A DNA stretch of 64,000 nucleotides from Exiguobacterium marinum DSM 16307 (lineage in GTDB: Bacteria > Bacillota > Bacilli > Exiguobacteriales > Exiguobacteriaceae), in NCBI RefSeq assembly GCF_000620845.1, contig NZ_KK211189.1, forward strand, positions 318,501-382,500, written 5' to 3'. Shown here one piece after another: positions 24,647 through 32,905 of the stretch. A program made the position numbers and the translations under genes. The notes under the pieces were generated by a model. That model was not told the DNA's origin and made no database searches. It was given only the letters and a program-made list of their open reading frames with translations. Each line of letters starts with the position of its first letter. Positions within the stretch are counted from its first letter, which is position 1.

Positions 24647-26014
24647 ATGAATGGTTCATCAACACCAGACGGAAAGAAATTTTCGAGTCGAGACTTTTTT
24701 AAGTTTTTGATTCCATCGCTCATCGGCATTATGTTTTTTATCGTACCAATCTCATCTGAGGAAGGTTTCACGATTCCAATCGCCTTCTTATCCAATCTAT
24801 TGATTGATTGGATTGGCGGCATCGTACCGACACTCGCCGTCATCATGATGGGAATTTCAATCCTTGGCTCGTTGTTATTATTTACGGCACGTCCTGCCTT
24901 TATAGTGGAACGACCATCAATCAACGCACTGTTTAGCGTGACACCGTTTTGGTTCGTCATGCGCATCATCGGTTTCATCGCCGGTGTCATGACGCTACTC
25001 GCGGTCGGACCAGAGATGATTACGTCGGAATTTACGGGTGGCTTGCTACTCTTTGATTTGATTCCAATCTTGTTTGCGACATTCTTTTTTGCGGGTATGT
25101 TGTTACCGCTCCTATTGAACTTCGGACTTCTCGAGTTCGTCGGCACATTCCTGATGAAAATCATGCGTCCGTTGTTCCGTCTGCCAGGACGCGCTTCCCT
25201 CGACTCGCTCGCGTCATGGGTCGGAGATGCAACGATTGGAATTCTACTTACGACAAAACAGTATGAAGAAGGTTATTATACGAAACGAGAGGCATCCATT
25301 ATTGCAACGACATTCTCTGTCGTCTCCATCACTTTCACAATCGTCGTCCTGCAGTATATGAGACTCGATCAATACTTCCTGCCGTACTACGGTGCCATCA
25401 TTTTATCAGGTCTAGTCGCAGCCCTCATCATGCCGCGAATTTATCCGTTATCTAAAAAAGCGGATACTGCTTATGAGGAAACCGAGCTTCAACCGGAAGA
25501 AGATGTTCCGGCGAACATGTCGCTCGGTAAGTGGGCGTTAATTCAGGCGTTACAAAAGTCACGTTCGAGTAAAAGTTTCCTAGAGACGCTCAAAGACGGC
25601 TTCAAGAACGTACTCGATATGTGGATTGGTGTCCTTCCAGTCGTCATGGCTGTCGGGACAATCGCTGTCGTCATCGCCGAATATACACCGTTTTTCACAA
25701 TTATCGGAAAGCCGTTCGAGCCGATTTTAATGTTCCTACAAGTGCCGGAAGCGGCAGCGGCCGCACAGACGATGGTCGTCGGTTTTGCGGACATGTTCTT
25801 GCCGGCCGTACTCGGAAGTGAAATCGAGAGTGAAATGACGCGTTTCGTCATCGCCACGTTGTCCGTCACCCAGCTCATCTATATGTCTGAAGTCGGGGGC
25901 TTGTTGCTTGGTTCGAAACTCCCAATCTCGTTCTTCGATCTCGTGTTGATTTTCTTGTTACGTACATTCATCACACTTCCAATCATCGTCGGAATTGCAC
26001 ATCTTGTGTTTTAA
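24647..26014 (+). CDS. YjiH family membrane protein (nucleoside-recognition/Gate domain)
   Basis: A 455-residue protein with about ten membrane helices. The middle holds the Gate-domain pattern SLASWVGDATIGILLTTKQY, found in nucleoside-recognition-domain and spore-maturation-type proteins. Length and order fit the YjiH family, whose transport substrate is unknown. The ATG at 24647 follows GAGGA by seven bases. It is alone between a divergent monooxygenase gene and a terminator. Confidence 0.85.
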   Translation: MNGSSTPDGKKFSSRDFFKFLIPSLIGIMFFIVPISSEEGFTIPIAFLSNLLIDWIGGIVPTLAVIMMGISILGSLLLFTARPAFIVERPSINALFSVTPFWFVMRIIGFIAGVMTLLAVGPEMITSEFTGGLLLFDLIPILFATFFFAGMLLPLLLNFGLLEFVGTFLMKIMRPLFRLPGRASLDSLASWVGDATIGILLTTKQYEEGYYTKREASIIATTFSVVSITFTIVVLQYMRLDQYFLPYYGAIILSGLVAALIMPRIYPLSKKADTAYEETELQPEEDVPANMSLGKWALIQALQKSRSSKSFLETLKDGFKNVLDMWIGVLPVVMAVGTIAVVIAEYTPFFTIIGKPFEPILMFLQVPEAAAAAQTMVVGFADMFLPAVLGSEIESEMTRFVIATLSVTQLIYMSEVGGLLLGSKLPISFFDLVLIFLLRTFITLPIIVGIAHLVF

Positions 26015-26020
26015 CGAAAA

Positions 26021-26057
26021 CGACGCCCTTTCTCTTTTATGAGATGGGGCGTCCTTT
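26021..26057 (+). terminator. Hairpin terminator of the YjiH-type gene
   Basis: GACGCCC (26022-26028) pairs with GGGCGTC (26047-26053); an inner TCTC/GAGA pair extends the stem. The T-run is short, so strength is uncertain. Confidence 0.55.
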
Positions 26058-26087
26058 GTATACTAAAAGAAAAGGAGGGAGATCTAG

Positions 26088-26738
26088 ATGGAGCACCCAT
26101 TCGCAGGACAACTCGAGGTCGCAAACAACGGTTATGCCGGTATCATCGACCCGAAAGCTTATGTGAACGATCGTTACCATGGACGCTGGACATTAAAGCG
26201 CTCTGTACAGATTGAAGGCGTGCCCGTCTTGCTCCAACGACAATTCGAGAACGGAAAGAACAACTGTACGTTGACATCGATCACCGCCATCTTCCGCTTT
26301 TATCGAAATCACGGATTCACTAATATCCCAGATGATGTAACGCAGATTCAGGAGGATATGCGCGAGATCGCCTTCAGGCACCATTTCAAAGATGAGAAAG
26401 GGACGCCACCGACCCAAATCGCCACCATCATCACGAAACTATGGAAGCGATACGGGTATGACGGTCGAGGCAGTTCCCGCTATCTATGGAAGTGGTCGAC
26501 GTTCGAGCGGGAACTGAAAGCGGGTCGACCGTTCGTATTAAATATGGCGAACGGCTTCTATAAGAATCATTCCGTCACGGGGGTCGGCTATTTACAGTTT
26601 GAAAAACGGGGATTTCCCGACGTCGTCTTGTTGGCCGTGCTCGACAACCGGTCGAAAGACGTGCGCTATATCGACTTCAACGAATTCAACTTTTGGGGAA
26701 GCATCACGCGCGTCCATCCACCAACCACTCGTCCGTAA
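26088..26738 (+). CDS. C39-like papain-fold cysteine peptidase family protein
   Basis: A 216-residue protein with the layout of C39-like/papain-fold peptidases. A candidate nucleophile Cys60 sits in KNNCTLTSITAIF, His161 in KNHSVTGVGYL, and an acidic partner in AVLDNRSKDVRYIDF. There is no signal peptide or membrane helix, which is unusual because many C39-like proteins act outside or on exported peptides. The ATG at 26088 has AAAGGAGGGAG upstream. Its end overlaps the converging gene by 35 bases. Substrate unknown; it may be an inactive or transglutaminase-like relative. Confidence 0.72.
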   Translation: MEHPFAGQLEVANNGYAGIIDPKAYVNDRYHGRWTLKRSVQIEGVPVLLQRQFENGKNNCTLTSITAIFRFYRNHGFTNIPDDVTQIQEDMREIAFRHHFKDEKGTPPTQIATIITKLWKRYGYDGRGSSRYLWKWSTFERELKAGRPFVLNMANGFYKNHSVTGVGYLQFEKRGFPDVVLLAVLDNRSKDVRYIDFNEFNFWGSITRVHPPTTRP

Positions 26739-27528
26739 TCGTTTCAATCGCTTGACCGATTTTTAAAAGATGCTCGCGCTTGGCGTATGACCCGTAATGT
26801 AGCCCGTTTGAGTCATACCCATTCCCGATCCCGACGAACACTTCTGACGGCTTCATATGGAGGCCAATCATCGGGATACCTGATTCATGACGTCCGATTT
26901 CATAAGTGACGGCAGGATACGCAGACAGACTTCCTATTGTTGAAAACTCGTTCAAGGCACGACAGTTGTCTCGCCCGAGCACGATGATACGGCTCGGTTT
27001 AATATACGCAATCGTCCGCTCCAACAATTCGATTGAGGTCGGATGCTCCATCCAGTCGCGCCCCGTCCTCATCTTCCCCATCTGTTCATACGTCGCAAAT
27101 TTAAAAAAATCGACGTGGATGACAGCGTTAGGGTCGTCATAAAACGACCGCCCCATCCCGTTGAGGAGCGCCTCGAGTTTGGCGCCACCTGGTTTCCCGA
27201 ACCAGCTCGTCGTCGCGCGACCCGACTCGAAATAGACCGATGCCCGTTCGAGCGTTTGTTGCAGCGCCTCTTCATTTCCGAGGTAATCTTCAAACGAGAG
27301 TGTGTCCCGCCAATAGAACTTTTGGGCTTGCCCCATTCTCGGCGTCCCGTCACGATGTAAAAACTCGCCGCGGGACGGATTCGTCCCGATGGTCAGCCAT
27401 TGATTCAGACCAGGTCGACCGTACCAAAGGACAGGCGACGCCTCCGGAATTAATTCTTTTCCGAATGATGTGTCACATAGCGTTGCTTGAAATCGAATCA
27501 CGTCTTGTAACAGTCGTACTGCCTCCAT
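26704..27528 (-). CDS. Uncharacterised protein, uracil-DNA-glycosylase-like fold suggested
   Basis: A 274-residue soluble protein not recognised with certainty. The strand-loop [13 protein letters not shown] resembles UDG motif 1 (G-x-N-P-G), and [11 protein letters not shown] near the C-terminus resembles motif 2 (H-x-x-P-S). Between them lies [15 protein letters not shown], a strand seen in the family. This fold assignment is tentative. The ATG at 27528 has GGAGGGATGAC upstream; longer in-frame starts lack a site. It converges on and overlaps the C39-like gene. Confidence 0.62.
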   Translation of the reverse strand: MEAVRLLQDVIRFQATLCDTSFGKELIPEASPVLWYGRPGLNQWLTIGTNPSRGEFLHRDGTPRMGQAQKFYWRDTLSFEDYLGNEEALQQTLERASVYFESGRATTSWFGKPGGAKLEALLNGMGRSFYDDPNAVIHVDFFKFATYEQMGKMRTGRDWMEHPTSIELLERTIAYIKPSRIIVLGRDNCRALNEFSTIGSLSAYPAVTYEIGRHESGIPMIGLHMKPSEVFVGIGNGYDSNGLHYGSYAKREHLLKIGQAIETITDEWLVDGRA

Positions 27529-27620
27529 GTCATCCCTCCTCTTCCGTTCGTTTCCCGCTTTCGAGAGTTTATAAAATGCGTTATAGTGAGAGGACGAAGC
27601 CAAATAAAGGACGTGTATAC

Positions 27621-28331
27621 ATGCGCATCAATAAATTCATCAGTGAATCAGGCAAGGCGTCCCGTCGCCAAGCCGACCGTCTCGTCGAAGAGGGACGCGT
27701 CACCATCAACGGGAAGAAAGCAAAAATCGGCGACCAGGTCAAACCAGGGGATGAAGTCCTCGTCAACGGTTCGGCCGCACGGGTCGCACGAAACAACGTC
27801 TACATCGCCGTCCATAAGCCGGTCGGGATCACGAGTACGACGGAGAAGAAAGTAAAAGGGAACTTGGTCGACATGGTCAACCACCCACTCCGCATCTTCA
27901 ACATCGGTCGTCTCGATAAAGACTCGGAAGGTCTCATCCTCATGACGAACGATGGCGATATCGTCAACGAGATTCTCCGTGCAGAAGGCGAGCATGAGAA
28001 AGAATACATCGTCTCGGTCGATAAGCCGATCACACCGGAGTTCGTCGAGCAGATGGAAGCTGGCGTCAAAATCCTCGGACAGAAGACGCTACCGTGTAAA
28101 GTCCGTCCGCTTTCAAAGTTCGACTTCAACATCACGCTCACGCAAGGACTCAACCGCCAAATCCGTCGGATGTGTGAGGCGCTCGGCTACGAAGTGTTCC
28201 GCCTCCAACGTGTGCGTGTCATGAACATCACGCTCGGGAAGCTCCCACCTGGACAATGGCGCGACCTTTCAAAAAAAGAACGGGAACAATTGTTCCGCGA
28301 ATTGAATTACGAACCGAAAGAATGGTACTAA
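27621..28331 (+). CDS. rluF: 23S rRNA pseudouridine synthase, RluF type
   Basis: A 236-residue enzyme of the RsuA family. An N-terminal S4 RNA-binding domain ([19 protein letters not shown]) precedes the catalytic domain with the family motif [18 protein letters not shown], whose Asp is the nucleophile. The C-terminal [19 protein letters not shown] is typical of RluF and RluE/RluB relatives; the best fit is RluF, which modifies the 2604 region of 23S rRNA. The ATG at 27621 follows AAAGGA by nine bases; the open frame extends far upstream but with no start signal. A perfect terminator follows. Confidence 0.88.
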   Translation: MRINKFISESGKASRRQADRLVEEGRVTINGKKAKIGDQVKPGDEVLVNGSAARVARNNVYIAVHKPVGITSTTEKKVKGNLVDMVNHPLRIFNIGRLDKDSEGLILMTNDGDIVNEILRAEGEHEKEYIVSVDKPITPEFVEQMEAGVKILGQKTLPCKVRPLSKFDFNITLTQGLNRQIRRMCEALGYEVFRLQRVRVMNITLGKLPPGQWRDLSKKEREQLFRELNYEPKEWY

Positions 28332-28368
28332 AATAAGCCTAGACGCGCGTCTAGGCTTATTTTTTATT
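28332..28368. terminator. Bidirectional terminator between rluF and the SDR gene
   Basis: AATAAGCCTAGACGC and GCGTCTAGGCTTATT form a perfect 15-base inverted repeat, with T-rich sequence after it on the plus strand and A-rich sequence before it. Confidence 0.9.
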
Positions 28369-29113
28369 TCGCTGTCACGCCACCGTCTACCGGAAGTTCA
28401 ATCCCGCTAATATGATTCGCCTCGTCTGACGCGAGGAAGAGAACGGCTGCCGCCACTTCATCCGCTTGTCCGAGATTCGGCAAAGCGATTTGATTCAAGA
28501 AATGCTGCTTATAGTCCGGATGTTCCATATGCGGCGCACTCATCGGAGTCACAATGTACCCTGGGTGTACCGAGTTGACGCGAATGTTTTGTTTCCCGTA
28601 ATCGACGGCCGCTGCTTTCGTAAGAGAACGGACCGCACCTTTTGAGGCCGTGTATGCCCCTGCACCCGCCATACCGGTCAATGCAGAGATGGAAGAGATG
28701 TTGACGATTGATCCTCCCTCATTCTCGGTCATGAGCGGAATCGCATATTGTGTCCCTAACATGACGCCATCGATATTGATTCGATACGTCCGTGCCCAGT
28801 CCTCTTCTGTCTGTTCCAAGAACGGTTTCGCAAGTGCGATTCCGGCATTATTGACGAGGATATCTAATTTGCCACACGTCGCTTCCACTTCTGCGAATAC
28901 GTCTTCCCAGCTCGAACGCGATGTCACGTCATGCTTCACCGCGATGGCTTCACCGCCTTGTGCACGAATCGATTCGACCACGCTGTTTACACCTTGTTCA
29001 TTGATATCTGTCGCGACGACCGTCGCTCCTTCTTTGGCGAATAGACGTGCCGTCGACTCTCCCATACCGCTTCCTGCCCCTGTGATGACCGCTACTTTCC
29101 CCTGTAAACGCAT
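28364..29113 (-). CDS. Short-chain dehydrogenase/reductase (SDR)
   Basis: A 249-residue classical SDR. The cofactor motif TGAGSGMGE, Asp in VVATDINEQ (favouring NAD), the NNAG segment and the catalytic Ser-Tyr-Lys set (NISSISALTG, then AYTASKGA) are all present. The C-terminal SGIELPVDGGVTAK is typical. The substrate is unknown; relatives include 3-oxoacyl-ACP reductase-like and secondary alcohol dehydrogenases. The ATG at 29113 has GGAGCTGGG upstream. It is divergent from a TetR gene and shares a perfect palindrome with it, so it is very likely the TetR target. Confidence 0.9.
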   Translation of the reverse strand: MRLQGKVAVITGAGSGMGESTARLFAKEGATVVATDINEQGVNSVVESIRAQGGEAIAVKHDVTSRSSWEDVFAEVEATCGKLDILVNNAGIALAKPFLEQTEEDWARTYRINIDGVMLGTQYAIPLMTENEGGSIVNISSISALTGMAGAGAYTASKGAVRSLTKAAAVDYGKQNIRVNSVHPGYIVTPMSAPHMEHPDYKQHFLNQIALPNLGQADEVAAAVLFLASDEANHISGIELPVDGGVTAK

Positions 29114-29134
29114 TGTCCCAGCTCCATTCTTTAA

Positions 29135-29159
29135 ATTATGATAGTCTAACTATCATAAT
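29135..29159. promoter_or_regulatory. Perfect palindromic operator between the SDR and TetR genes
   Basis: ATTATGATAGT (29135-29145) and ACTATCATAAT (29149-29159) are perfect 11-base inverted repeats around CTA. Position in the divergent spacer and size fit an operator for the adjacent TetR protein controlling both genes. Confidence 0.75.
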
Positions 29160-29236
29160 CATAATTGGATGTGACATTAATCTCAACGAAACTGCTCGAA
29201 GACGATATACTAAGGAAAGACAATGAGGTGATGGAA

Positions 29237-29863
29237 TTGAGTAAACGACAACAAAACAAAGAAGAACGAATTCAACTGATTATCCAAGAGGCAGAGCGCT
29301 TATTTTTAGAGAACGGCTTTGAGAAAGTTCAAATGCAGGATATCGCGGATGCGGCAGGAATTGGGGTGGCGACGCTATTTCGCTACTTCCCGAAGAAAGA
29401 CCAATTGATCGTCGCAGCGGCAGTCAAGAATCTACAACCGACACTCGAGCGATTTGAACAATTTATGCATGAGGAAGGAAACGCCTATAAAAGGCTCGAA
29501 GCCATCTTGAACCACTTTTTTGAGATGCAGTTGGAACGGACGAACCACGCCCGTTTCCGAGAGGCGTTTGAAAGCTATGCATCGTTCGTCGCCACGCCCC
29601 TTCCTGGGATCGAGACTTATATTGACGTGCAGCGACAAATCATGCAGACGCTCGAACCCTTGATTGAAGACGGGAAACGAGACGGATCATTCCGCTCGGA
29701 TATCGATGTGAAGGTGACCGTCGTCACAATCATCAATACGTTCGGGACGTTCGGAAACAACATCATGTTGAAGTCACATATCAGTTATTTAGAAGACGAT
29801 ATCGAGACGGCCGTACAATTGCGTGCGTTGAAAGAGATGTTACTCGCATCCATTCGGGCATGA
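29237..29863 (+). CDS. TetR/AcrR family transcriptional regulator
   Basis: A 208-residue repressor. The N-terminal helix-turn-helix is clear: ERIQLIIQEAERLFLENGFEKVQMQDIADAAGIG (given here only as its ends, positions about 12-45), followed by VATLFRYFPKKDQL. The C-terminal ligand domain is helical and unassigned. The TTG at 29237 is preferred because the extended ribosome site GAGGTGAT overlaps the in-frame ATG at 29231. It is divergent from the SDR gene, with a perfect operator-like palindrome between them, so it probably represses that gene and itself and responds to the SDR substrate or a related compound. Confidence 0.88.
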   Translation: MSKRQQNKEERIQLIIQEAERLFLENGFEKVQMQDIADAAGIGVATLFRYFPKKDQLIVAAAVKNLQPTLERFEQFMHEEGNAYKRLEAILNHFFEMQLERTNHARFREAFESYASFVATPLPGIETYIDVQRQIMQTLEPLIEDGKRDGSFRSDIDVKVTVVTIINTFGTFGNNIMLKSHISYLEDDIETAVQLRALKEMLLASIRA

Positions 29864-29867
29864 GAAA

Positions 29868-29893
29868 AGCCTCCCTTCGCTTGAAGGGAGGCT
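29868..29893. terminator. Hairpin after the TetR gene
   Basis: AGCCTCCCTTC pairs perfectly with GAAGGGAGGCT around GCTT. The plus strand lacks a T-run, whereas the minus strand has TTTTCT, so it may also back up termination of the small RNA transcribed toward it. Confidence 0.6.
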
Positions 29894-29904
29894 AATTGTA
29901 TACA

Positions 29905-30023
29905 TAAAAAATGAGCACCTCTCACTAGAGGTGCTCTCGAAAGTCTACCGCGACGGACCACGCTCCACAACGTGCTCCTCAAGGGAATGTCCGCCGTCTT
30001 ACATAGACCAGCTCATCGCATGT
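29905..30023 (-). ncRNA. Predicted small RNA of about 119 nt, divergent from htpG
   Basis: No protein fits this strand, but a complete transcription unit is visible: a promoter at 30029-30057 and a strong terminator (GAGCACCTCT with AGAGGTGCTC, then T residues, 29906-29936). The predicted RNA can fold: GUCUA (30008-30004) pairs with UAGAC (29947-29943), enclosing GGCGGAC (29995-29989) with GUCCGUC (29958-29952) and a small CACG/CGUG stem. I could not match it to 6S, SRP, RNase P or tmRNA. No gene lies downstream before the TetR hairpin, so it is not a leader. Function is unknown; a trans-acting regulator or an antisense of the htpG upstream region are possibilities. Confidence 0.6.
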
Positions 30024-30028
30024 ACTCA

Positions 30029-30057
30029 ACTATATGCGAAACCTACGTCCTCGTCAA
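30029..30057 (-). promoter_or_regulatory. Sigma-A type promoter of the small RNA
   Basis: On the minus strand TTGACG (30057-30052) and TATAGT (30034-30029) are separated by 17 bases. It is back-to-back with the htpG promoter, about 19 bases away. Confidence 0.65.
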
Positions 30058-30075
30058 TCTTTTCTTCAATCTCGG

Positions 30076-30103
30076 TTGACATCTTCCTAAAAATTAGGAT
30101 AAT
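30076..30103 (+). promoter_or_regulatory. Sigma-A promoter of htpG
   Basis: A consensus TTGACA (30076-30081) is followed after 16 bases by GATAAT (30098-30103). The start of transcription would fall at about 30110, next to the CIRCE element. Confidence 0.75.
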
Positions 30104-30111
30104 TAAGAGTG

Positions 30112-30138
30112 TTAGCACTCTTAATTATAGAGTGCCAA
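30112..30138 (+). promoter_or_regulatory. CIRCE element (HrcA operator) upstream of htpG
   Basis: TTAGCACTC, a nine-base spacer and GAGTGCCAA match the CIRCE consensus TTAGCACTC-N9-GAGTGCTAA at 17 of 18 positions. It directly follows the promoter, as in groE and dnaK operons. Confidence 0.88.
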
Positions 30139-30165
30139 AATACAGACATCAAAAGGAGAACGATC

Positions 30166-32034
30166 ATGACAAAGAAACAGTTTCAAACCGAATCGAAACG
30201 AATTTTAGAGTTGATGGTCCACTCAATTTATACACATAAGGACATTTTCTTGCGCGAGCTCATCTCGAATGCGAGTGACGCCATCGACAAGATGTATTAT
30301 CGTGCCCTCTCCGACGAAAGTATCGAGTTCAACAAAGACGATTACTTCGTCAAAATCGAACTCGACAAAGAGGCGCGGACGATCACGATTCGCGATACAG
30401 GGATTGGGATGACAGAAGAAGAGCTCGAATCGAATCTTGGAATTATCGCCAAGAGTGGCTCACTCGCCATGAAGCAAGCGACGAAGATGGAAGAAGACCA
30501 TAGCCTCATCGGCCAGTTCGGAGTCGGATTCTATTCTGCGTTCATGGTCGCTGACCGCGTAACCGTGCGGACTCGCTCGATTGACAGTGATCAAGGCTAC
30601 GTATGGGAGTCAGAAGGCACAGACGGCTATTCAATCGAGCCGACAGACAAGGCGGACATCGGTACGGAAATCACGCTCCACTTGAAAGCAGACACAGAAG
30701 ATGACGCGTACTCTTCATTCCTTGAAGAGTATGAGATTCGTTCGCTCATCAAGAAACATTCGGACTTCATCCGTTACCCGATCAAACTCGATGTGACCAA
30801 ACATCGTCAAAAAGAGGACTCAGAAGAGTATGAGGATTACAAGGAAGAAGAGACCGTCAACAGCATGGTGCCGATTTGGAGGAAGCGTAAGAGTGAGTTG
30901 ACAGACGAGGATTATAAAGCGTTCTATCATGAGAAGCGCTACGGCTTTGATGAGCCGCTCAAGCACCTCCATTTGAACGTCGACGGCACGATCCGGTATC
31001 AGTCGATCCTCTATATCCCATCGACGGTCCCGTTCGACTATTACACGAAAGAATTCGAGAAAGGGCTCGAGCTCTACTCGAATGGCGTGTTGATCATGGA
31101 GAAGTCACCGGATCTCTTGCCGGACTATTTCGGCTTCGTCAAAGGGATGGTCGACTCAGAAGACCTCTCCCTCAACATTTCCCGTGAAATGTTGCAGCAG
31201 GACCGCCAGCTTCGTGTGATTGCGAAGAACGTGAAGTCAAAAATAAAAGGCATGCTTGAGAAGATGCTTCAAAACGAGCGTGAGGACTATGAGAAGTTCT
31301 ATGAATCGTTCGGTCGCCAATTGAAGTTCGGCGTGTATGACCAGTTTGGCGCAGCGAAAGACGAATTGAAGGACTTGATTCTTTTCCATTCTTCTCATGA
31401 GAAGAAACCCGTCTCACTCAAAGAGTACGTCGAGCGAATGAAAGAAGATCAGAAGTATATTTACTATGCGACAGGCGAATCGATCCATCGCATCGATCTC
31501 TTGCCACAAGCGGAGCGCTTGAAAGAAGAAGGATATGAAATCCTCTACTTCACAGAAGAGATTGACGAGTTCGCGATCAAGATGCTTCAGTCATATGACG
31601 ACAAAGAGTTCAAATCGATTGCGAGCGGTGACCTCGGTCTCGATGACGCGGAAGCGCAGTCGCTCAACGAAGACAACCAAGACTTGTTCACCTTCATGAA
31701 AGAAGAGCTCGGGGACCGCGTCAAAGAAGTGCGTGCCTCGACACGCCTCAAGTCACATCCGGTCTGTCTGACGGTCGCCGGCGACGTCTCAATCGAGATG
31801 GAGAAGATTTTGAACACGATGCCAAACGGTGGCGGTATGAAAGCGGAGAAAGTGCTCGAAGTGAACGCTGACCATGCCATCTTCCAGGCTCTCCAACGTG
31901 TGTATAAGGATGATGAAGCGAAAGCGAAACAGTATACAGACCTGTTGTATCAACAAGCCCTCCTCATTGAAGGATTACCGATTGAAGATCCGGTAGCGTA
32001 TTCGAATGCGGTGTGTGCGTTGATGGCGGAGTAA
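30166..32034 (+). CDS. htpG: Molecular chaperone HtpG (Hsp90)
   Basis: A 622-residue bacterial Hsp90, an ATP-driven dimeric chaperone of the cytosol. The GHKL ATPase site is complete: [40 protein letters not shown] and a later GTEITLHL. The middle and C-terminal dimerisation domains have normal length. The ATG at 30166 has AAAAGGAGAA upstream. It is preceded by a strong promoter and a CIRCE element, implying HrcA repression and heat induction. A terminator follows; the gene is monocistronic. Confidence 0.97.
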   Translation: MTKKQFQTESKRILELMVHSIYTHKDIFLRELISNASDAIDKMYYRALSDESIEFNKDDYFVKIELDKEARTITIRDTGIGMTEEELESNLGIIAKSGSLAMKQATKMEEDHSLIGQFGVGFYSAFMVADRVTVRTRSIDSDQGYVWESEGTDGYSIEPTDKADIGTEITLHLKADTEDDAYSSFLEEYEIRSLIKKHSDFIRYPIKLDVTKHRQKEDSEEYEDYKEEETVNSMVPIWRKRKSELTDEDYKAFYHEKRYGFDEPLKHLHLNVDGTIRYQSILYIPSTVPFDYYTKEFEKGLELYSNGVLIMEKSPDLLPDYFGFVKGMVDSEDLSLNISREMLQQDRQLRVIAKNVKSKIKGMLEKMLQNEREDYEKFYESFGRQLKFGVYDQFGAAKDELKDLILFHSSHEKKPVSLKEYVERMKEDQKYIYYATGESIHRIDLLPQAERLKEEGYEILYFTEEIDEFAIKMLQSYDDKEFKSIASGDLGLDDAEAQSLNEDNQDLFTFMKEELGDRVKEVRASTRLKSHPVCLTVAGDVSIEMEKILNTMPNGGGMKAEKVLEVNADHAIFQALQRVYKDDEAKAKQYTDLLYQQALLIEGLPIEDPVAYSNAVCALMAE

Positions 32035-32041
32035 CGGTGAA

Positions 32042-32065
32042 GGCAGAGGGGGACCTCTGTCTTTT
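32042..32065 (+). terminator. Terminator of htpG
   Basis: GGCAGAGG and CCTCTGTC pair (one G-T) around GGGGA, followed by TTTTCATTT. Confidence 0.7.
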
Positions 32066-32068
32066 CAT

Positions 32069-32758
32069 TTATCTGTCGTTCATCAGCCGCCGTAGCTCAT
32101 CTGGTGATAGTATTTGTTCAGTTTTCCGGTGAATCATCCGATGACAATTAGAACAGACGGGAATTAAGTCAGTTTTAGGATTCACCATCACAGCCTCATC
32201 TAAAGTGCTTAATGGTTTTAAATGGTGCACTTCAATGAAATCTCTACCACGTTCGCCATACACTTCTTCAAAATTGAAATCACATACGATACAATTCACA
32301 CCATGAATTTCAATAGCTCTTTTCCGATTCGAAGCTTCCCGCTCATATCGCTTTCCATAGTAATAATGTTCCTGCCCTTCTAAAACCATGCCTCCATCTT
32401 CTACTTCCTCGGCGTTTATATCTTCTTCTGTTACATATTCTAATTTTTTACTTACAGAACTAAGAATACGTACTATTTCCTCATATCCGATATGAGCAGT
32501 AAGCTCTTCAATCATTCCATCTACTAAATAATTTATAAAAATACCTTTGAATTCATTACTCAGGCCTAGATACCTTAAAATATTCATCGATTCAAAACCA
32601 TTTGATTTTTTAGAAGTGGGCTTTAGAATTCTATTTTCGATTTCCCTATGACTAAGACCATCGATAAGATAAGCAATTAATACTCGATACTTTTTTAAAT
32701 CGTCAACTGAATTAAACTCTCTTCCTCTTCCACTTGGTTGTAAAATCGGTAAATTCAA
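32069..32758 (-). CDS. HNH endonuclease, restriction type
   Basis: A 229-residue nuclease. The C-terminal HNH domain is intact: NCIVCDFNFEEVYG, FIEVHHLKPLS and DLIPVCSNCHRMIHR, with four Cys for a structural zinc. The N-terminal ~130 residues are helical and unassigned and may give DNA recognition, as in McrA-like or ScoMcrA-like enzymes. Base composition is AT-richer than its flanks, a sign of transfer. The start is TTG at 32758 with AGGAGG eight bases upstream. It lies 147 bases after the m5C methyltransferase on the same strand, so it belongs to the restriction island. Whether it cuts modified or unmodified DNA is unknown. Confidence 0.83.
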   Translation of the reverse strand: MNLPILQPSGRGREFNSVDDLKKYRVLIAYLIDGLSHREIENRILKPTSKKSNGFESMNILRYLGLSNEFKGIFINYLVDGMIEELTAHIGYEEIVRILSSVSKKLEYVTEEDINAEEVEDGGMVLEGQEHYYYGKRYEREASNRKRAIEIHGVNCIVCDFNFEEVYGERGRDFIEVHHLKPLSTLDEAVMVNPKTDLIPVCSNCHRMIHRKTEQILSPDELRRLMNDR

Positions 32759-32822
32759 ATGTCGAGCCTCCTATAAATTATTTGTTTCTTTCTAACGCAA
32801 GTATTTGCCTAAGGACAACAAA

Positions 32823-32901
32823 AATCCTCTCACTATCGCTACGAAAATTTATTGAATTCAGTAATTGAATTCTAAATCAATCGAAACGAAGAAAGAGGAT
32901 T
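32823..32901 (-). terminator. Long-loop inverted repeat between methyltransferase and HNH genes
   Basis: AATCCTCT (32823-32830) and AGAGGATT (32894-32901) can pair, leaving a 63-base AT-rich loop that holds two GAATTC sites. On the minus strand the 3' arm is followed by TTTTG. It could act as a weak terminator of the methyltransferase mRNA. Confidence 0.35.
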
Positions 32902-32905
32902 ATTT

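Noticed and set aside
30030-30090. An 18-codon minus-strand ORF (MSTEIEEKIDEDVGFAYS) upstream of the small RNA
   Set aside because: Its only ribosome-site-like sequence touches the start codon, it ends at the small-RNA promoter, and it is too short to support without conservation data.
29931-30239. Open frame on the plus strand across the htpG upstream region
   Set aside because: It has no ribosome site, runs through the CIRCE element and the htpG start in another frame, and the region is explained by regulatory signals and a small RNA.
32821-32901. Possible insertion-element end or recombination site in the methyltransferase-HNH spacer
   Set aside because: The inverted repeat is short and no transposase, target duplication or partner copy is present in the window.
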